Of a stretch of DNA of 64,000 nt, positions 48,804-59,043 are shown piece after piece. The stretch's first letter is position 1; every line of letters begins with the position of its first letter. The notes under the pieces were generated by a model, which worked only from the letters and a program-made list of their open reading frames with translations, was not told the origin of the DNA and made no database searches. Both the position numbers and the translations under genes were made by a program. Source of the stretch: Gaiella sp. (GTDB lineage: Bacteria; Actinomycetota; Thermoleophilia; Gaiellales; Gaiellaceae); contig JAOSJZ010000001.1 in NCBI GenBank assembly GCA_027493885.1, forward strand, positions 1 to 64,000. The letters run 5' to 3'.

Positions 48804-49640
48804 GTGTTGACGATCGGCGATGTCCTGCGCCGGTCGACCGATCACCTCGCGGCGCGCGGCGCGGAGCAGCCGCGGCTCCACGCCGAGCGCCTGCTCGCGC
48901 ACGCGCTGGCGATGGAGCGCGTCGAGCTCTACATGCACCTCGACCGGCCTCTGGCGCCGGCAGAGCTCGACGCCGCGCGAGCGCTGCTCGCGCGACGCGC
49001 GCAGGGCGAGCCGCTGCAGTACGTGCTCGGCGAGTGGGGCTTCCGGCGCCTGACGCTCCGCGTCGACCGGCGGGCGCTGATCCCTCGCCCGGAGACGGAG
49101 ACGGTCGTCGAGCGCTGTCTCGCCCTTCTCGCCGGCAGCGACGCGCCGCGCGTCCTGGACGTCGGGACGGGGTCGGGCGCGATCGCGCTCGCGATCGCGG
49201 ACGAGCTCTCGGCAGCGCGGGTGACGGCGATCGACGTGTCGGAGGAAGCGCTCGGGCTCGCGCGGGAGAACGCTGCGCGGACGGGCATCGCGGTGGAGCT
49301 CATCCAGCACGACCTGTTCGCGGGCCTTCCGGGGAACGGCTGGGACCTCGTCGTCGCGAACCCGCCGTACGTGCGGGACGAGGAGCTCGCGACGCTCGAC
49401 GCCGGCGTGGTGGACTGGGAGCCCGGCCTCGCGCTCGTCGAGCGCGGCCACACGGAGGCGCTCGCACGCGAGGCGGTGCGCGCGCTGCGGCCGGGCGGCG
49501 CGCTCGTGCTCGAGACTCACGAGGGCGCGGCGCCCCGGGTCGCGGCGCTCCTCGAGGCGCACGGCTATGCCGGGGTCGTCGTCACCCGCGACCTGGCGGG
49601 CCGCGATCGCGTCGTCGAGGGGCGCGCCCCGGCGGCGTGA
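48804..49640 (+). CDS. prmC: Release factor glutamine methyltransferase
   Basis: A 278-aa SAM-dependent enzyme that N5-methylates the GGQ Gln of release factors. The N-terminal helical domain includes [19 protein letters not shown] motif [16 protein letters not shown]; substrate motif [14 protein letters not shown] 48804 follows a purine-rich stretch (GGGGGGAGACGAGGACGA). Coupled to the next gene by a GTGA overlap. Confidence 0.94.
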   Translation: MLTIGDVLRRSTDHLAARGAEQPRLHAERLLAHALAMERVELYMHLDRPLAPAELDAARALLARRAQGEPLQYVLGEWGFRRLTLRVDRRALIPRPETETVVERCLALLAGSDAPRVLDVGTGSGAIALAIADELSAARVTAIDVSEEALGLARENAARTGIAVELIQHDLFAGLPGNGWDLVVANPPYVRDEELATLDAGVVDWEPGLALVERGHTEALAREAVRALRPGGALVLETHEGAAPRVAALLEAHGYAGVVVTRDLAGRDRVVEGRAPAA

Positions 49641-50287
49641 CACCCGTGCGCGAGGACGTCGCCGCCGCGATCGCGGCACTCCGCGCGGGCCGGCTCGCGG
49701 TCGTGCCCACCGACACGGTCTACGGCCTCGCCGCCGACGGCGAGAACGAGGCTGCCGCGCGCGCGCTCTACGCGGCCAAGGGCCGCGACCGGGTCCAGCC
49801 GACGGCCGTCCTCTTCGCCTCCGTCGAGGTGCTGCTCGAGCGCGTGCCCGAGCTTCCCGGCGACGCGGTGGCCGCCGTGCGCGCGCTCCTCCCGGGGCCG
49901 GTGACGCTCGTCCTGCCGAACCCCGCCCGGCGCTACGGCTGGCTGAACGCGGAGCGTCCCGACGCGCTCGGCGTACGAGTGCCGGCCGCCGCCGGCCCCG
50001 GCGCCGAGGTGCTCGGCGCGCTCGGGACGCTCGTCGCCACGAGCGCGAACCTCCCGGGCGGTCGCGATCCGCGGCGCGTCGCGGACGTGGCGCCGGAGCT
50101 CGTCGCGGCCGTGGAGGCGGTCGTGGACGCCGGAGAGCTTCCGGGCACGCCCTCCACGGTGATCGACCTCACGGGCGCCGAGCCGCGCATCCTGCGGGAA
50201 GGTGCGCTCTCCGCGGGCGAGGCGCTGGCACGCCTCGCGGCGGCGCCGACGGATCGCCGGCTCCCGGCGGAGGCGGCGCCCCCGTAG
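49637..50287 (+). CDS. L-threonylcarbamoyladenylate synthase (TsaC/Sua5-type)
   Basis: A 216-aa YrdC-domain protein making threonylcarbamoyl-AMP for the t6A37 modification of ANN-decoding tRNAs. [36 protein letters not shown] and ATSANLPGG are the conserved blocks; [10 protein letters not shown]-like [19 protein letters not shown] follows. It lacks the Sua5 C-terminal domain, so it is the short TsaC form. GTG overlaps the prmC stop. Confidence 0.92.
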   Translation: MTPVREDVAAAIAALRAGRLAVVPTDTVYGLAADGENEAAARALYAAKGRDRVQPTAVLFASVEVLLERVPELPGDAVAAVRALLPGPVTLVLPNPARRYGWLNAERPDALGVRVPAAAGPGAEVLGALGTLVATSANLPGGRDPRRVADVAPELVAAVEAVVDAGELPGTPSTVIDLTGAEPRILREGALSAGEALARLAAAPTDRRLPAEAAPP

Positions 50288-50297
50288 GGGCAGACGT

Positions 50298-50303
50298 TAC
50301 GAT
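50298..50303 (+). promoter_or_regulatory. -10 box (TACGAT), leaderless glyA start
   Basis: TANNNT box 7 nt before GTG 50311; no ribosome site. Confidence 0.5.
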
Positions 50304-50310
50304 CACCGTC

Positions 50311-51618
50311 GTGGCAGTTGCCGCCGACCACTTCGAGCGCCTGCGGACCGGGGGGCTCGTCGAGCACGATCCCGAGATCGCCGCGCTGATCGGCCGGGAG
50401 GCCGACCGCCAGCGCGGTCAGATCGAGCTCATCGCGTCGGAGAACTTCACCTGGCCCTCCGTGCTCGAGGCGGCCGGCTCGGTGCTGACGAACAAGTACG
50501 CAGAGGGCTACCCCGGCCGGCGCTACTACGGCGGCTGCGACGTCGTCGACGAGATCGAGCAGCTCGCGATCGATCGTGCGAAGGAGCTCTTCGGCGCCGA
50601 GCACGCGAACGTCCAGCCGCACGCGGGTGCCCAGGCGAACATGGCCGTGTACATGGGGCTGCTCGAGCCCGGCGACACCGTCCTCTCGCTGCGGCTCGAC
50701 CACGGCGGCCACCTGACGCACGGGCTCAAGGTCAACTTCTCGGGGCGGCTCTACACGATCGTGCACTACGGAGTCGCGCGCGAGACGGGCGTCGTCGACG
50801 AGGACGAGGTCATGGCGCTCGCCCGCGACCATCGCCCCAAGATCGTCATCTGCGGCGGGTCGGCCTATCCGCGCACGGTCGACACCGCCATGTTCAGGCG
50901 CGTCGCCGACGAGGTCGGGGCGCTGCTCTGGTGCGACATGGCGCACTTTGCGGGCCTCGTCGCGGCGGGGCTGCACCCGAACCCCGTCGAGCACTGCGAC
51001 GTCGTCACGTCCACGACCCACAAGACCCTTGCCGGGCCGCGCGCCGGGCTCGTCCTCTGCCGTGAGGAGCACGCCAAGGCGATCGACCGCGCGATCTTCC
51101 CCGGGCTCCAGGGCGGGCCGCTCGAGCACGTCATCGCGGCGAAGGCGACCTGTTTCAAGATCGCGGCGACGGAGGGCTTCCGTGCGTACCAGCAGCAGGT
51201 GCGCGCGAACGCGGACGTCCTCTCGGAGACGCTCAGCGCCGGCGGGATCGACCTCCTCACCGGGGGAACGGACACGCATCTCATCCAGCTCGACCTGCGC
51301 TCGACCGAGTGGTCGGGGAAGGACGCCGAGGAACGGCTCGACGCGGTGGGGATCACGACGAATCGCAACACGGTGCCGTTCGACGAGCGGCCGCCGACGA
51401 TCGCCTCCGGCGTCCGGGTCGGAAGCCAGGCGGCGACGATGCGGGGATTCGACGACGACGACTTCCGCGAAGTGGGGAGCATCATGGTCGACGCGCTCTC
51501 CGCCGATGCCGACCTCGGGGCGCTCCGCGCCCGCACCGCTGCGCTCTGCGAGCGGCGCCCGCTCTACCCGGGCTTCCGCGGCTACCCGACCTTTCTCGCC
51601 CTCGGCGAGAAAGACTAG
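50311..51618 (+). CDS. glyA: Serine hydroxymethyltransferase
   Basis: A 435-aa PLP enzyme converting serine and tetrahydrofolate to glycine and methylene-tetrahydrofolate. [40 protein letters not shown] and the PLP lysine Lys238 in [14 protein letters not shown] are all present; a GTG start behind its own -10 box lets it be transcribed independently of the prfA unit. Confidence 0.96.
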   Translation: MAVAADHFERLRTGGLVEHDPEIAALIGREADRQRGQIELIASENFTWPSVLEAAGSVLTNKYAEGYPGRRYYGGCDVVDEIEQLAIDRAKELFGAEHANVQPHAGAQANMAVYMGLLEPGDTVLSLRLDHGGHLTHGLKVNFSGRLYTIVHYGVARETGVVDEDEVMALARDHRPKIVICGGSAYPRTVDTAMFRRVADEVGALLWCDMAHFAGLVAAGLHPNPVEHCDVVTSTTHKTLAGPRAGLVLCREEHAKAIDRAIFPGLQGGPLEHVIAAKATCFKIAATEGFRAYQQQVRANADVLSETLSAGGIDLLTGGTDTHLIQLDLRSTEWSGKDAEERLDAVGITTNRNTVPFDERPPTIASGVRVGSQAATMRGFDDDDFREVGSIMVDALSADADLGALRARTAALCERRPLYPGFRGYPTFLALGEKD

Positions 51619-51627
51619 GTCCGGGCC

Positions 51628-52290
51628 GTGGCGCAGCCTTCGCCCACTGGCACTTCGCCGGCGCGCAGCGTCGTCGAGGTGCCGCATCCGCTCGTGCAGC
51701 ACAAGCTCGGGCTGCTGCGAGACGTGACGACGACGACGCAGATGTTCCGGCAGCTCGTCAACGAGCTGACGCTGCTCCTGACGTACGAGGCGACGAAGGA
51801 TCTCGCGGACGAGGAGATCGAGATCGAGACGCCCCTCGAGGTCACGACCGCACGCCGGATCTCCGGCAAGAAGGTCGCAATCTGCCCGATCCTGCGGGCC
51901 GGCGTGGGGATGCTCGACGGGGTGCTGTCGCTCATCCCCGGCGCCCGCGTCGGGTTCATCGGCCTGTATCGCGACGAGGAGACGCTCGAGGCGGTCGAGT
52001 ACTTTGTCAAGCTGCCCGGCGACATCGCCGACCGCGACGTGATCCTCCTCGACCCGATGCTCGCAACCGGGAACTCGACCGCGGCGGCGGTCGAGACCGT
52101 CAAGGCTGCGGGCGCGACGTCGGTGCGGCTGATCGCGCTGATCGCGGCTCCGGAAGGAATCGAGCGGATCCATCGCGACCACCCGGACGTCGCGATCGTC
52201 GTCGCCGCGATCGATCGCCAGCTCAACGAGCGCGGCTACATCATCCCCGGTCTCGGCGACGCAGGCGACCGGCTCTACGGCACGAAGTAG
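51628..52290 (+). CDS. upp: Uracil phosphoribosyltransferase
   Basis: A 220-aa salvage enzyme making UMP from uracil and PRPP. The PRPP loop is [20 protein letters not shown]; the uracil-binding end is [28 protein letters not shown] near the N terminus is typical. GTG start 9 bp after glyA; the next gene starts 10 bp after its stop. Confidence 0.95.
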   Translation: MAQPSPTGTSPARSVVEVPHPLVQHKLGLLRDVTTTTQMFRQLVNELTLLLTYEATKDLADEEIEIETPLEVTTARRISGKKVAICPILRAGVGMLDGVLSLIPGARVGFIGLYRDEETLEAVEYFVKLPGDIADRDVILLDPMLATGNSTAAAVETVKAAGATSVRLIALIAAPEGIERIHRDHPDVAIVVAAIDRQLNERGYIIPGLGDAGDRLYGTK

Positions 52291-52300
52291 AGCGCCGTCC

Positions 52301-53431
52301 ATGTTCAGCGACCTGCGTTCGAGCCCCGAGGTGCTCTGGGGAGCGCTGATCGCCTTCGGCATCGTCGTCTCCCTGACGCCCGCCGTCGGTGGCATGGCGC
52401 GCCTGCTCGGCGTCGTCGACCAGCCGGACGCGCGGCGTCTCAACAAGCGGCCGATCCCGCGCCTCGGCGGGCTCGCGATCTTTCTCGGCATCATCGTCCC
52501 CGCGCTCGCGTTCCTCGACCTCTCCGGCGAGATGCGCGGGATCGTGCTGGGCGCGGCGGTCGCGTGCGTGGTCGGGGCGGTCGACGACTTCCGCGGGCTC
52601 GCCCCGCTGCCCAAGCTCGCCGGGCAGGTCGCCGCGGCGGCGATCCCGTGCGCCTTCGGCGTCTGGGTCGACCATTTCACCTTCCCGTTTCTCGGGGTCG
52701 TCGACCTGCCCGCGTGGGTCGGCATGCCGCTGACCGTCGTCTGGATCGTCGCGGTGATGAACATGGTCAACTTCCTCGACGGGATGGACGGCCTTGCCTC
52801 CGGCGTCTGCGCCATCGCCGGCCTGACCTTCGCGATCCTCGCGCTCTCGCTCGGGAAGACGGACGCCGCCGTGCTGTCTGCGATCGTCGCCGGAGCCTGC
52901 ATGGGCTTCCTGCGACACAACTTCTTCCCCGCGCGCATCTTCATGGGGGACTCGGGCGCGCTCGTCCTCGGGTTCACGCTCGCCACCGTGTCGATCGCCG
53001 GTCTCCTGAAGACGGCCTCGACCGTCGTTCTCTTCCTGCCGCTGCTCGTGCTCGCCGTGCCGATCATCGACACCTCGTTCGTGGTCGCGAAGCGGCTCAA
53101 GTACCGGCGCCCGATCTCGTCACCCGACCGCTCGCACCTCCACCATCGCTTCATGAGCATCGGCTTCTCCCAGCGTCGCGCGGCGGTGACGATGTGGGCG
53201 TGGACGGCGAGCCTCGGCGCGGCCGCGCTCGCGACGCGGTTCATCCCGTTCCGCGCCGGCGGCCACTGGCACGCGGGCGAGACCGTCGCAGTCGTCGCGA
53301 TCGCGCTTGCCGCCGTCGCGTTCTCGGTCTACGTCGTCTACCTGCTCGAGATCGTCAAGCTGGCAAACCCGATCACGCGCCGGCGCCGCGCGCAGGCTGC
53401 CGGAGACGAGAGCGAGCGCCTGAGCGCCTGA
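52301..53431 (+). CDS. WecA/TagO-like undecaprenyl-phosphate sugar-1-phosphate transferase
   Basis: A 376-aa polyprenyl-phosphate N-acetylhexosaminyl-1-phosphate transferase with about ten helices, starting lipid-linked glycan synthesis. Motifs: RLNKRPIPRLGGLAIFLG, VGAVDDFRGL, MVNFLDGMDGLASG, FMGDSGALVLGF and SHLHHRFMSIG, the cytosolic His motif of the WecA group. It may prime the glycan built by the arabinosyl/GT87 locus at 7.7-19.6 kb; this link is inference. Confidence 0.9.
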   Translation: MFSDLRSSPEVLWGALIAFGIVVSLTPAVGGMARLLGVVDQPDARRLNKRPIPRLGGLAIFLGIIVPALAFLDLSGEMRGIVLGAAVACVVGAVDDFRGLAPLPKLAGQVAAAAIPCAFGVWVDHFTFPFLGVVDLPAWVGMPLTVVWIVAVMNMVNFLDGMDGLASGVCAIAGLTFAILALSLGKTDAAVLSAIVAGACMGFLRHNFFPARIFMGDSGALVLGFTLATVSIAGLLKTASTVVLFLPLLVLAVPIIDTSFVVAKRLKYRRPISSPDRSHLHHRFMSIGFSQRRAAVTMWAWTASLGAAALATRFIPFRAGGHWHAGETVAVVAIALAAVAFSVYVVYLLEIVKLANPITRRRRAQAAGDESERLSA

Positions 53432-53432
53432 C

Positions 53433-53463
53433 GCGACCCGCGGCGTCGCCCGCCGCGGGTCGC
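53433..53463 (+). terminator. Strong hairpin terminator
   Basis: GCGACCCGCGGCG and its exact complement, 13-bp stem, TCGCC loop, 2 bp after the wecA-like stop. No U tract. Confidence 0.7.
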
Positions 53464-53748
53464 GCCCCACGAAGGCCGTCGAGCCGGGGTGCGCTTTCGT
53501 CCGCTTCGCCGAGTGACGCCTGGCTTTCGCCTCTTGCCTCTTGGCGGAGCTTCGACCTACTTGCGCTCCGGCTCGACTCCGCGCACTCTCCCAGCGGCCG
53601 GCCGAAGGCGAATCAGTGGTTTCACGGATCCTCGGTCCGTCGAAAGTACCCTGTCGTGACGGTCAGTACTTCGCCGAGCCGCGCATGCGCGGATCGCCCG
53701 ATGCATCATCTCTCCGCGGCAGCAATCGTGTGAGGAAACGGAGGCCCC
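53464..53748. other. Non-coding leader of the sigma gene
   Basis: About 285 bp without a supported gene; somewhat lower GC and richer in T than its surroundings, consistent with a promoter and long leader for the sigma factor. A ribosome site (ACGGAGG) sits at the right end. No specific promoter call is made. Confidence 0.45.
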
Positions 53749-54806
53749 GTGTCACACGTACCGGAACCCGACGAGCGCATGCTCGAGCTCCTCGAGCGAG
53801 GGGTCGAGCAGGGCTTCTTGCACCTCTCCGAGGTGGAGCAGGTCGTCGAGGCGCTCGAGCTCGACGAGGAGGCCTCGGCAGCGCTGTACGATGCCCTCGA
53901 GAGCCGCGAGGTCGCGCTTCGCGACGACGCGGGTCGCGAGCGGCCCGGGCCGACGTACGTCAACGGTCACCTCGCGGAGGCGACGACCGACGCGCTCCAG
54001 CTGTTCTTCCGCGACCTCGCCCGGTACCCGCTCCTCACCGCGGCCGAGGAGGTCGCGCTCGCGAAGCGCATCGAGCGGGGCGACGAGGCCGCCAAGGACG
54101 CGCTCGTCAACGCGAACCTGAGGCTCGTCGTCTCGATCGCGAAGCGCTACCAGCGCCGCGACCTCGCGCTCCTCGACCTGATCCAGGAAGGCGTGCTCGG
54201 CCTGATCCGCGCCGCCGAGAAGTTCGACTGGCGCAAGGGATTCAAGTTCTCGACGTACGCCACGTGGTGGATCCGGCAGGCGATCCAGCGGGGGATCGCG
54301 AACCAGTCGCGGACGATCCGCCTTCCGGTCGGCGTGGCCGACCTCGAACGGAGGATCGGGCGCTTCGAGGCGGACTACGCGATCGTGCACGGACGGCCTC
54401 CGACCGATGCGGAGATCGCGCGCGACCTGGGCCTGCGGCAGGCGGAGGTCGAGCGCGTGCGGCACGCGGCGCGCGCCGTGGCCAGCCTCGACCAACCGGT
54501 CGGCGAGGGCGAGGGACACTCGCGGACCTCGTCGCCAGCCCGGTCGCGGCCGACGAGACCGAGGAGATCCACGTCAGCCTGGAGCGCGCGGCGCTTCGCC
54601 GCGCGCTCCAGACCCTCCCCGAGATCGAGCGGCGCGTGATCGAGCTGCGCTACGGGATCGACGGGGACGGCCTCCCCGTCTCGCTCGCCGAAGCGGGGCG
54701 GATCCTCGGGATCGGCCCGGAGCGGGTCAAGCGGCTCGAGGCCGAGGCGCTCGAACGGCTCGCCGTCGAGCGCGAGATCGCGGCGCTCGTCGAGGAGGCA
54801 GCTTGA
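53749..54806 (+). pseudogene. Sigma-70 family RNA polymerase sigma factor, frameshifted as read
   Basis: Group 1/2-type sigma. Region 1.1-like N terminus, region 1.2/2 ([80 protein letters not shown]), region 3 ([15 protein letters not shown]). The frame breaks at the GAGGG run (about 54511-54515): HSRTSS replaces TLADLVASP. Adding one G restores [35 protein letters not shown] and region 4 HTH SLAEAGRILGIGPERVKRLE to stop 54806 (352 aa). The downstream frame is intact and well conserved, so a base-call error is as likely as inactivation. Confidence 0.85.
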
Positions 54807-55519
54807 CCGTCGTGCGCAGCCGCACTCCCTTCGCCGGAGAGCTCGAGGTCCCCGTCGGGCCCGGGCTCGTCGGCGACCTTGCGCGACCGCCGGGGGCCGT
54901 GGGCGTCGCCGTGTTCGCGCACGGCAGCGGCTCCAGCCGCCTGAGCCCGCGCAACCGGTTCGTGGCGAGCGAGCTCGTCGACCGCGGGATCGCGACGTTC
55001 CTCTTCGACCTGCTCTCGCCGCGCGAGGAGGCGGACCGGGCGAACGTGTTCGACGTGGGGCTCCTCGGCGACCGGCTCGTCGCCGCGACGAGCTGGTTGC
55101 TCCGGCGGCCGGAGGCCGCGGGGCTGCGGCCGTGCTTCTTCGGCGCCAGCACCGGCGCGGCGGCCGCGCTCGTCGCGGCGGCTCGTCTCGGCCCCGACGC
55201 GTGCGCGGTGGTCTCTCGCGGCGGGAGGCCCGATCTGGCCGGGGCGTGCCTCGGGCGCGTCCGCGCTCCCACGCTCCTGATCGTTGGTGGCGCCGACGAC
55301 GTGGTGCTCGAGCTGAACCGGCAGGCGCTCCGGGCGCTTCGCTGCGAGCGGCGACTCGCGATCGTCCCGGGCGCGACTCACCTCTTCCCGGAGCCGGGGG
55401 CGCTCGAGCGCGTCGCCATGCTCGCCGGCGACTGGCTCGAGTCCCATCTCGCCGGGCGGGCGGCGCCAGGGGATACGACCGTGGCCGCCGAGGCGGACGC
55501 GCCGCCGGCAAGCCGATGA
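54803..55519 (+). CDS. Alpha/beta hydrolase (dienelactone-hydrolase-like)
   Basis: A 238-aa hydrolase: VAVFAHGSGSSRLSPRNRFV (oxyanion region), nucleophile Ser in FFGASTGAAAALVAA, Asp in IVGGADDVVLELN, His in PGATHLFPEPG. This subtype is commonly fused or adjacent to a phosphoribosyltransferase-like domain, and such a gene lies at 56676-57323. TTG 54803 is chosen: it overlaps the sigma stop and follows GAGGAGG by 5 nt; GTG 54812 is an alternative. Confidence 0.82.
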   Translation: MTVVRSRTPFAGELEVPVGPGLVGDLARPPGAVGVAVFAHGSGSSRLSPRNRFVASELVDRGIATFLFDLLSPREEADRANVFDVGLLGDRLVAATSWLLRRPEAAGLRPCFFGASTGAAAALVAAARLGPDACAVVSRGGRPDLAGACLGRVRAPTLLIVGGADDVVLELNRQALRALRCERRLAIVPGATHLFPEPGALERVAMLAGDWLESHLAGRAAPGDTTVAAEADAPPASR

Positions 55520-56637
55520 ACCCGGGGCTGCCGGTTGGACGGATCGCCGGCGTACAGGTCACCGTCCACTGGAGCTGGCTGATCGTCTTCGCCCTCATCA
55601 CCTGGACGCTCGCAGCCGCCGTCTTCCCGGGGCAGAACCCCGGCCTCTCCGACGGGGCCTACGTCGGGATGGCGCTCGCCGCCTCGGCGATCTACTTCGG
55701 CGCGCTGCTCCTGCACGAGATCGGCCACGCGCTGCAGGCGCGGCGCGAGCAGATGGAGATCGACGGGATCACGCTGTGGCTGTTCGGCGGCGTCGCCGCG
55801 TTCCGGGGCGACTTTCCCTCGGCGCTCGCCGAGCTGCGGATCGCCCTGGCAGGCCCGCTCGTGACGGCGGTGCTCACCGTCGCGTTCGCGCTGCTCGCGG
55901 CGCTCGGCCTGCCGGAGGCGGTCGACGGCGTCGTGACGTGGCTTGCCGTCATCAACCTCGTGCTGCTCGCGTTCAACATGCTGCCCGCCCTGCCGCTCGA
56001 CGGCGGCCGCGTCCTGCACGCGCTCCTCTGGCGCTGGAAGGACGACCGCGGCTACGCGACGGCGGTGGGAGCGGGCGCCGGGCGGGCATTCGCCTTCCTG
56101 ATGATCGTCGGCGGCCTCGGGCTCGCCGTCGCAGGCTCCGGCGCAGGCGGCATCTGGCTCGCCTTCCTCGGCTGGTTCCTGCTCCAGGCGGCGACGTCCG
56201 AGCAGCGGTCGTTCGCGCTGCGCGATGCGCTCGGCGACCTGCGGGTGGACGACCTCATGGTCCACCGTCCCGTGACCGTGCCCGCACACCGGACGCTCGA
56301 GGAGTTCATGGACGAGGTTGCGCACGTGCACCGCTTCACGACGTACCCGGTCGTCGACGACGGCACGGTCGTCGGCCTGCTTCCGTTCGCGCGCGTCGCC
56401 GCGGCGCCGCGGGCGGGCTGGGGTGACCACGACGTCGCGGACTGCATGATCCGGCTCGAGGACGCACCCGTCGTGCAGGCCGGCACGCCGCTCATCGACG
56501 CGCTCGCGGAGATGGAGCGTCAGGGCGGCGACCGCGCCCTCGTGCTCGATCGCGGCACGCTCGCCGGCCTGCTGTCGATCACCGACGTCGGCCGCGTGAT
56601 GTCCGAGGCGACGGCGCGCAGCGGGCGGCCGAGGTAG
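55516..56637 (+). CDS. M50 site-2-protease-like metalloprotease with CBS domains
   Basis: A 373-aa membrane zinc protease. HEIGH at 67-71 and the second motif NMLPALPLDGGR lie in the helical half; two CBS domains follow (VDDLMVHRPVTVPAHRTLEE and DCMIRLEDAPVVQAGTPLID), which may sense adenine nucleotides. No PDZ. Members cleave membrane-bound regulators within the bilayer; being close to a sigma factor gene is suggestive only. ATGA overlap with the hydrolase gene. Confidence 0.9.
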   Translation: MNPGLPVGRIAGVQVTVHWSWLIVFALITWTLAAAVFPGQNPGLSDGAYVGMALAASAIYFGALLLHEIGHALQARREQMEIDGITLWLFGGVAAFRGDFPSALAELRIALAGPLVTAVLTVAFALLAALGLPEAVDGVVTWLAVINLVLLAFNMLPALPLDGGRVLHALLWRWKDDRGYATAVGAGAGRAFAFLMIVGGLGLAVAGSGAGGIWLAFLGWFLLQAATSEQRSFALRDALGDLRVDDLMVHRPVTVPAHRTLEEFMDEVAHVHRFTTYPVVDDGTVVGLLPFARVAAAPRAGWGDHDVADCMIRLEDAPVVQAGTPLIDALAEMERQGGDRALVLDRGTLAGLLSITDVGRVMSEATARSGRPR

Positions 56638-56675
56638 CCCTCGCCGACCGAGCATGCGGCGCGGTCGGGCCGTGA

Positions 56676-57323
56676 TCAGGCGGCCGCGGCGGGAGAGCGC
56701 AGCTCCTCGAGGAGCGCTACCACCTCGGCGTCGGCGACCTGGTCGAAGTTCGCATACCAGAGCCCCACCGCACCGAAGTCGCGGAGCTCGTGGGGGCAGA
56801 CGACCTCGTCCGACTCGCGCCGCAGGAGCTCGAGGCTCTGCGCCGCGGCCACCGGCACCGCAACGACGACGCGCGCCGCTCGCGCACCCCGCGCCCAGCG
56901 GACCGCGGCGACCATCGTCGCGCCCGTCGCGAGGCCGTCGTCGACCAGCACGACGGTTCTCGCGGCGACGTCGAGCGGCGGAACGCGCTCGTGAAGCATG
57001 GCGTCGAGCCGGTTGGCCTCCGCCTTCGCGCGCTCGACGATGAGTGCGAGCTCGGCGTCGGCGAGGCCACCGTGCGAACGCACGTAGACGCCGTTCGGGC
57101 CGGGCGCGACCGCGCCGAGCGCGTACTCCGGCTGCCACGGATGTCCGACCTTGCGCACCGCGAGCACGTCGAGCGGCAGCGACAGGCGGCGGGCGACCTC
57201 GGCGCCCACCGGGACACCGCCGCGCGCCAGACCGACGACCGCGGCGCCCTCGAGCCGGCTGCCCTCGAGGGCGGTCCCCAGGTGTCGGCCGGCATCGACG
57301 CGGTCGTCGAACAGCCCGAGCAT
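56676..57323 (-). CDS. Phosphoribosyltransferase-domain protein
   Basis: A 215-aa type I PRTase-fold protein. PRPP loop RTVVLVDDGLATGATMVAAV; VVGLARGGVPVGAEVARRLS and LDVLAVRKVGHPWQPEYALG form the N-terminal hood. This subgroup accompanies alpha/beta hydrolases like that at 54803-55519; its substrate is unknown and it may not be a base-salvage enzyme. ATG start, convergent to the M50 gene. Confidence 0.82.
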   Translation of the reverse strand: MLGLFDDRVDAGRHLGTALEGSRLEGAAVVGLARGGVPVGAEVARRLSLPLDVLAVRKVGHPWQPEYALGAVAPGPNGVYVRSHGGLADAELALIVERAKAEANRLDAMLHERVPPLDVAARTVVLVDDGLATGATMVAAVRWARGARAARVVVAVPVAAAQSLELLRRESDEVVCPHELRDFGAVGLWYANFDQVADAEVVALLEELRSPAAAA

Positions 57324-57445
57324 GCCTCGATGATCGTCTCCCCGTCCGGGGGCTCCATCGGGGGAACCACGGATTCGTCCGGCGCGAGCTACGGATCCAC
57401 GACGCGCGCGGCAGACCGTCGTTCCCCACGTGCAGATCCGAGACG

Positions 57446-58915
57446 TCAGCCCTTCACGACGCCGAGTGGCCGGAGGCGGGCGACGCGGCGGGCGAGCGTC
57501 GCGGTCGCGACGACGTCGACGACGCGCTCGACGTCCTTGTACGCGAAGGGCGCCTCCTCTGCGAGGCCCTTGTTCGAGGGGCAGCGGACGACGATCCCGT
57601 CCGCCTCGAGCCGGCGGCGGAGCTCCGCGCCGCCGATCTCGCGCCGGGCGCCGGTGCGCGACATCCGGCGACCGGCGCCGTGGCACGTCGTCCCGAACGA
57701 GAGCTGCATCGCGCCCGGCTCGCCCGCCAGGACATAGCTCGCGGTCCCCATGCTGCCGGGGACGAAGACCGGCTGGCCGACCGCGCGGTAGGTAGCCGGG
57801 ATGTCGGGCGAGCCGGCGGGGAACGCTCGGGTGGCGCCCTTGCGGTGCACACAGACCGTCCGGCCGACGTGCTCCTCGATCTTGGCGACGTTGTGGGCGA
57901 CGTCGTACACCTGGCGCGTCCCGGTGGCAGTCGTCGCGCCGAGCACCCGCGCCACCGTGAGCCGGACGCGATGCGCCATCGCGTGCCGGTTTGCGAAGGC
58001 GAAGTTGGCCGCTGCCGCCATCGCGGCGAGGTACGCCTGCCCCTCGCGCGACGAGAGCGGCGCGCAGGCGAGCTGGCGGTCGGGGAGCACGATCCCGTAC
58101 CTCCGGATCGCGGCGTCCATCTCGCGCACGTAGTCGGTGCAGACCTGGTGACCGAGCCCCCTCGAGCCGGAGTGGATCAGCACCGTCACCTGACCCTCTC
58201 GCAGGCCGAACACCTCGGCCGTCGGCTCGTCGAAGACCCGGTCGACGCGCTGCACCTCGACGAAGTGGTTCCCGGAGCCGATCGTGCCGACCTGTCCGGC
58301 CCCGCGGAGTCGCGCACGGTCGGAGACCGCGGCAGGGTCGGCGCCGGGCAGGCACCCGCGCGACTCGGTGCGCTCGAGATCCTCCTCGGTGCCGATGCCG
58401 TGCTCCCGCACGAGGAACCCCGGCCCCTCGACCAGGAGCCGGTCGAGGTCGTCGCCCTCGAAGCGGAGCTCGCTCCGCTTGCCGGCGCCGGCGGGGAGCG
58501 CGCGCGAGAGCTCGTGGACGAATGGCTCGAGGCGCCCACCCTCGAGCTCGGCTTCGAGCGGCAGCGCGAGCAGCCGGACGCCGCAGTTGATGTCGTAGCC
58601 GACGCCTCCGGGCGACACGACCCCGTCGGGCAGCTCGGTGGCGGCGACGCCGCCGACCGGAAAGCCGTACCCCTGGTGGATGTCGGGCATCGCGAGGGCG
58701 GCGCCGACGATTCCCGGCAGCGTGGCGACGTTCTGGAGCTGTTCGAGCGAGCGGTCGCCGCGGATCGCCTCGAGCAGCACCTCGTCGGCGAACACCCGCG
58801 CCGGGACGCGCATGTCGGGCCTCGCCGACGCCGGGATCTCCCACAGTGTCTCGCTGAGTCGCGTCAGCGACCCGGCCGCGCGAGTCGGCGCGCGTAGCCC
58901 ATGTGAGCCTGTCAC
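57446..58915 (-). CDS. rtcB: RtcB-family RNA ligase
   Basis: A 489-aa GTP/Mn-dependent ligase joining 2',3'-cyclic phosphate and 5'-OH RNA ends. Metal site GGVGYDINCGVRLLA (Asp108, Cys111), GSGNHFVEVQ, HSGSRGLGHQ; nucleotidyl site FVPGSMGTASYVL and the guanylylated His in TTCHGAGRRMSRT. GTG 58915 has AGAGG upstream. The divergent archease gene begins 129 bp away, making a co-factor pair. Confidence 0.93.
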   Translation of the reverse strand: MTGSHGLRAPTRAAGSLTRLSETLWEIPASARPDMRVPARVFADEVLLEAIRGDRSLEQLQNVATLPGIVGAALAMPDIHQGYGFPVGGVAATELPDGVVSPGGVGYDINCGVRLLALPLEAELEGGRLEPFVHELSRALPAGAGKRSELRFEGDDLDRLLVEGPGFLVREHGIGTEEDLERTESRGCLPGADPAAVSDRARLRGAGQVGTIGSGNHFVEVQRVDRVFDEPTAEVFGLREGQVTVLIHSGSRGLGHQVCTDYVREMDAAIRRYGIVLPDRQLACAPLSSREGQAYLAAMAAAANFAFANRHAMAHRVRLTVARVLGATTATGTRQVYDVAHNVAKIEEHVGRTVCVHRKGATRAFPAGSPDIPATYRAVGQPVFVPGSMGTASYVLAGEPGAMQLSFGTTCHGAGRRMSRTGARREIGGAELRRRLEADGIVVRCPSNKGLAEEAPFAYKDVERVVDVVATATLARRVARLRPLGVVKG

Positions 58916-59043
58916 CTCTGTCCTCTCGACCACGCCAGCATCGTGCCCGGGCGACGGTCGCGCATCGGTACTACCCCACACGGCGCGCCGACATACGCGC
59001 GTTCCCCGATGATCCCGCGGCTGTGGGATGGGAGCCTTCGCCG

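Noticed and set aside
49637-50287. Full-length Sua5
   Set aside because: Only the YrdC domain (216 aa) is present; the Sua5 C-terminal domain is missing, so the short TsaC form is the better name.
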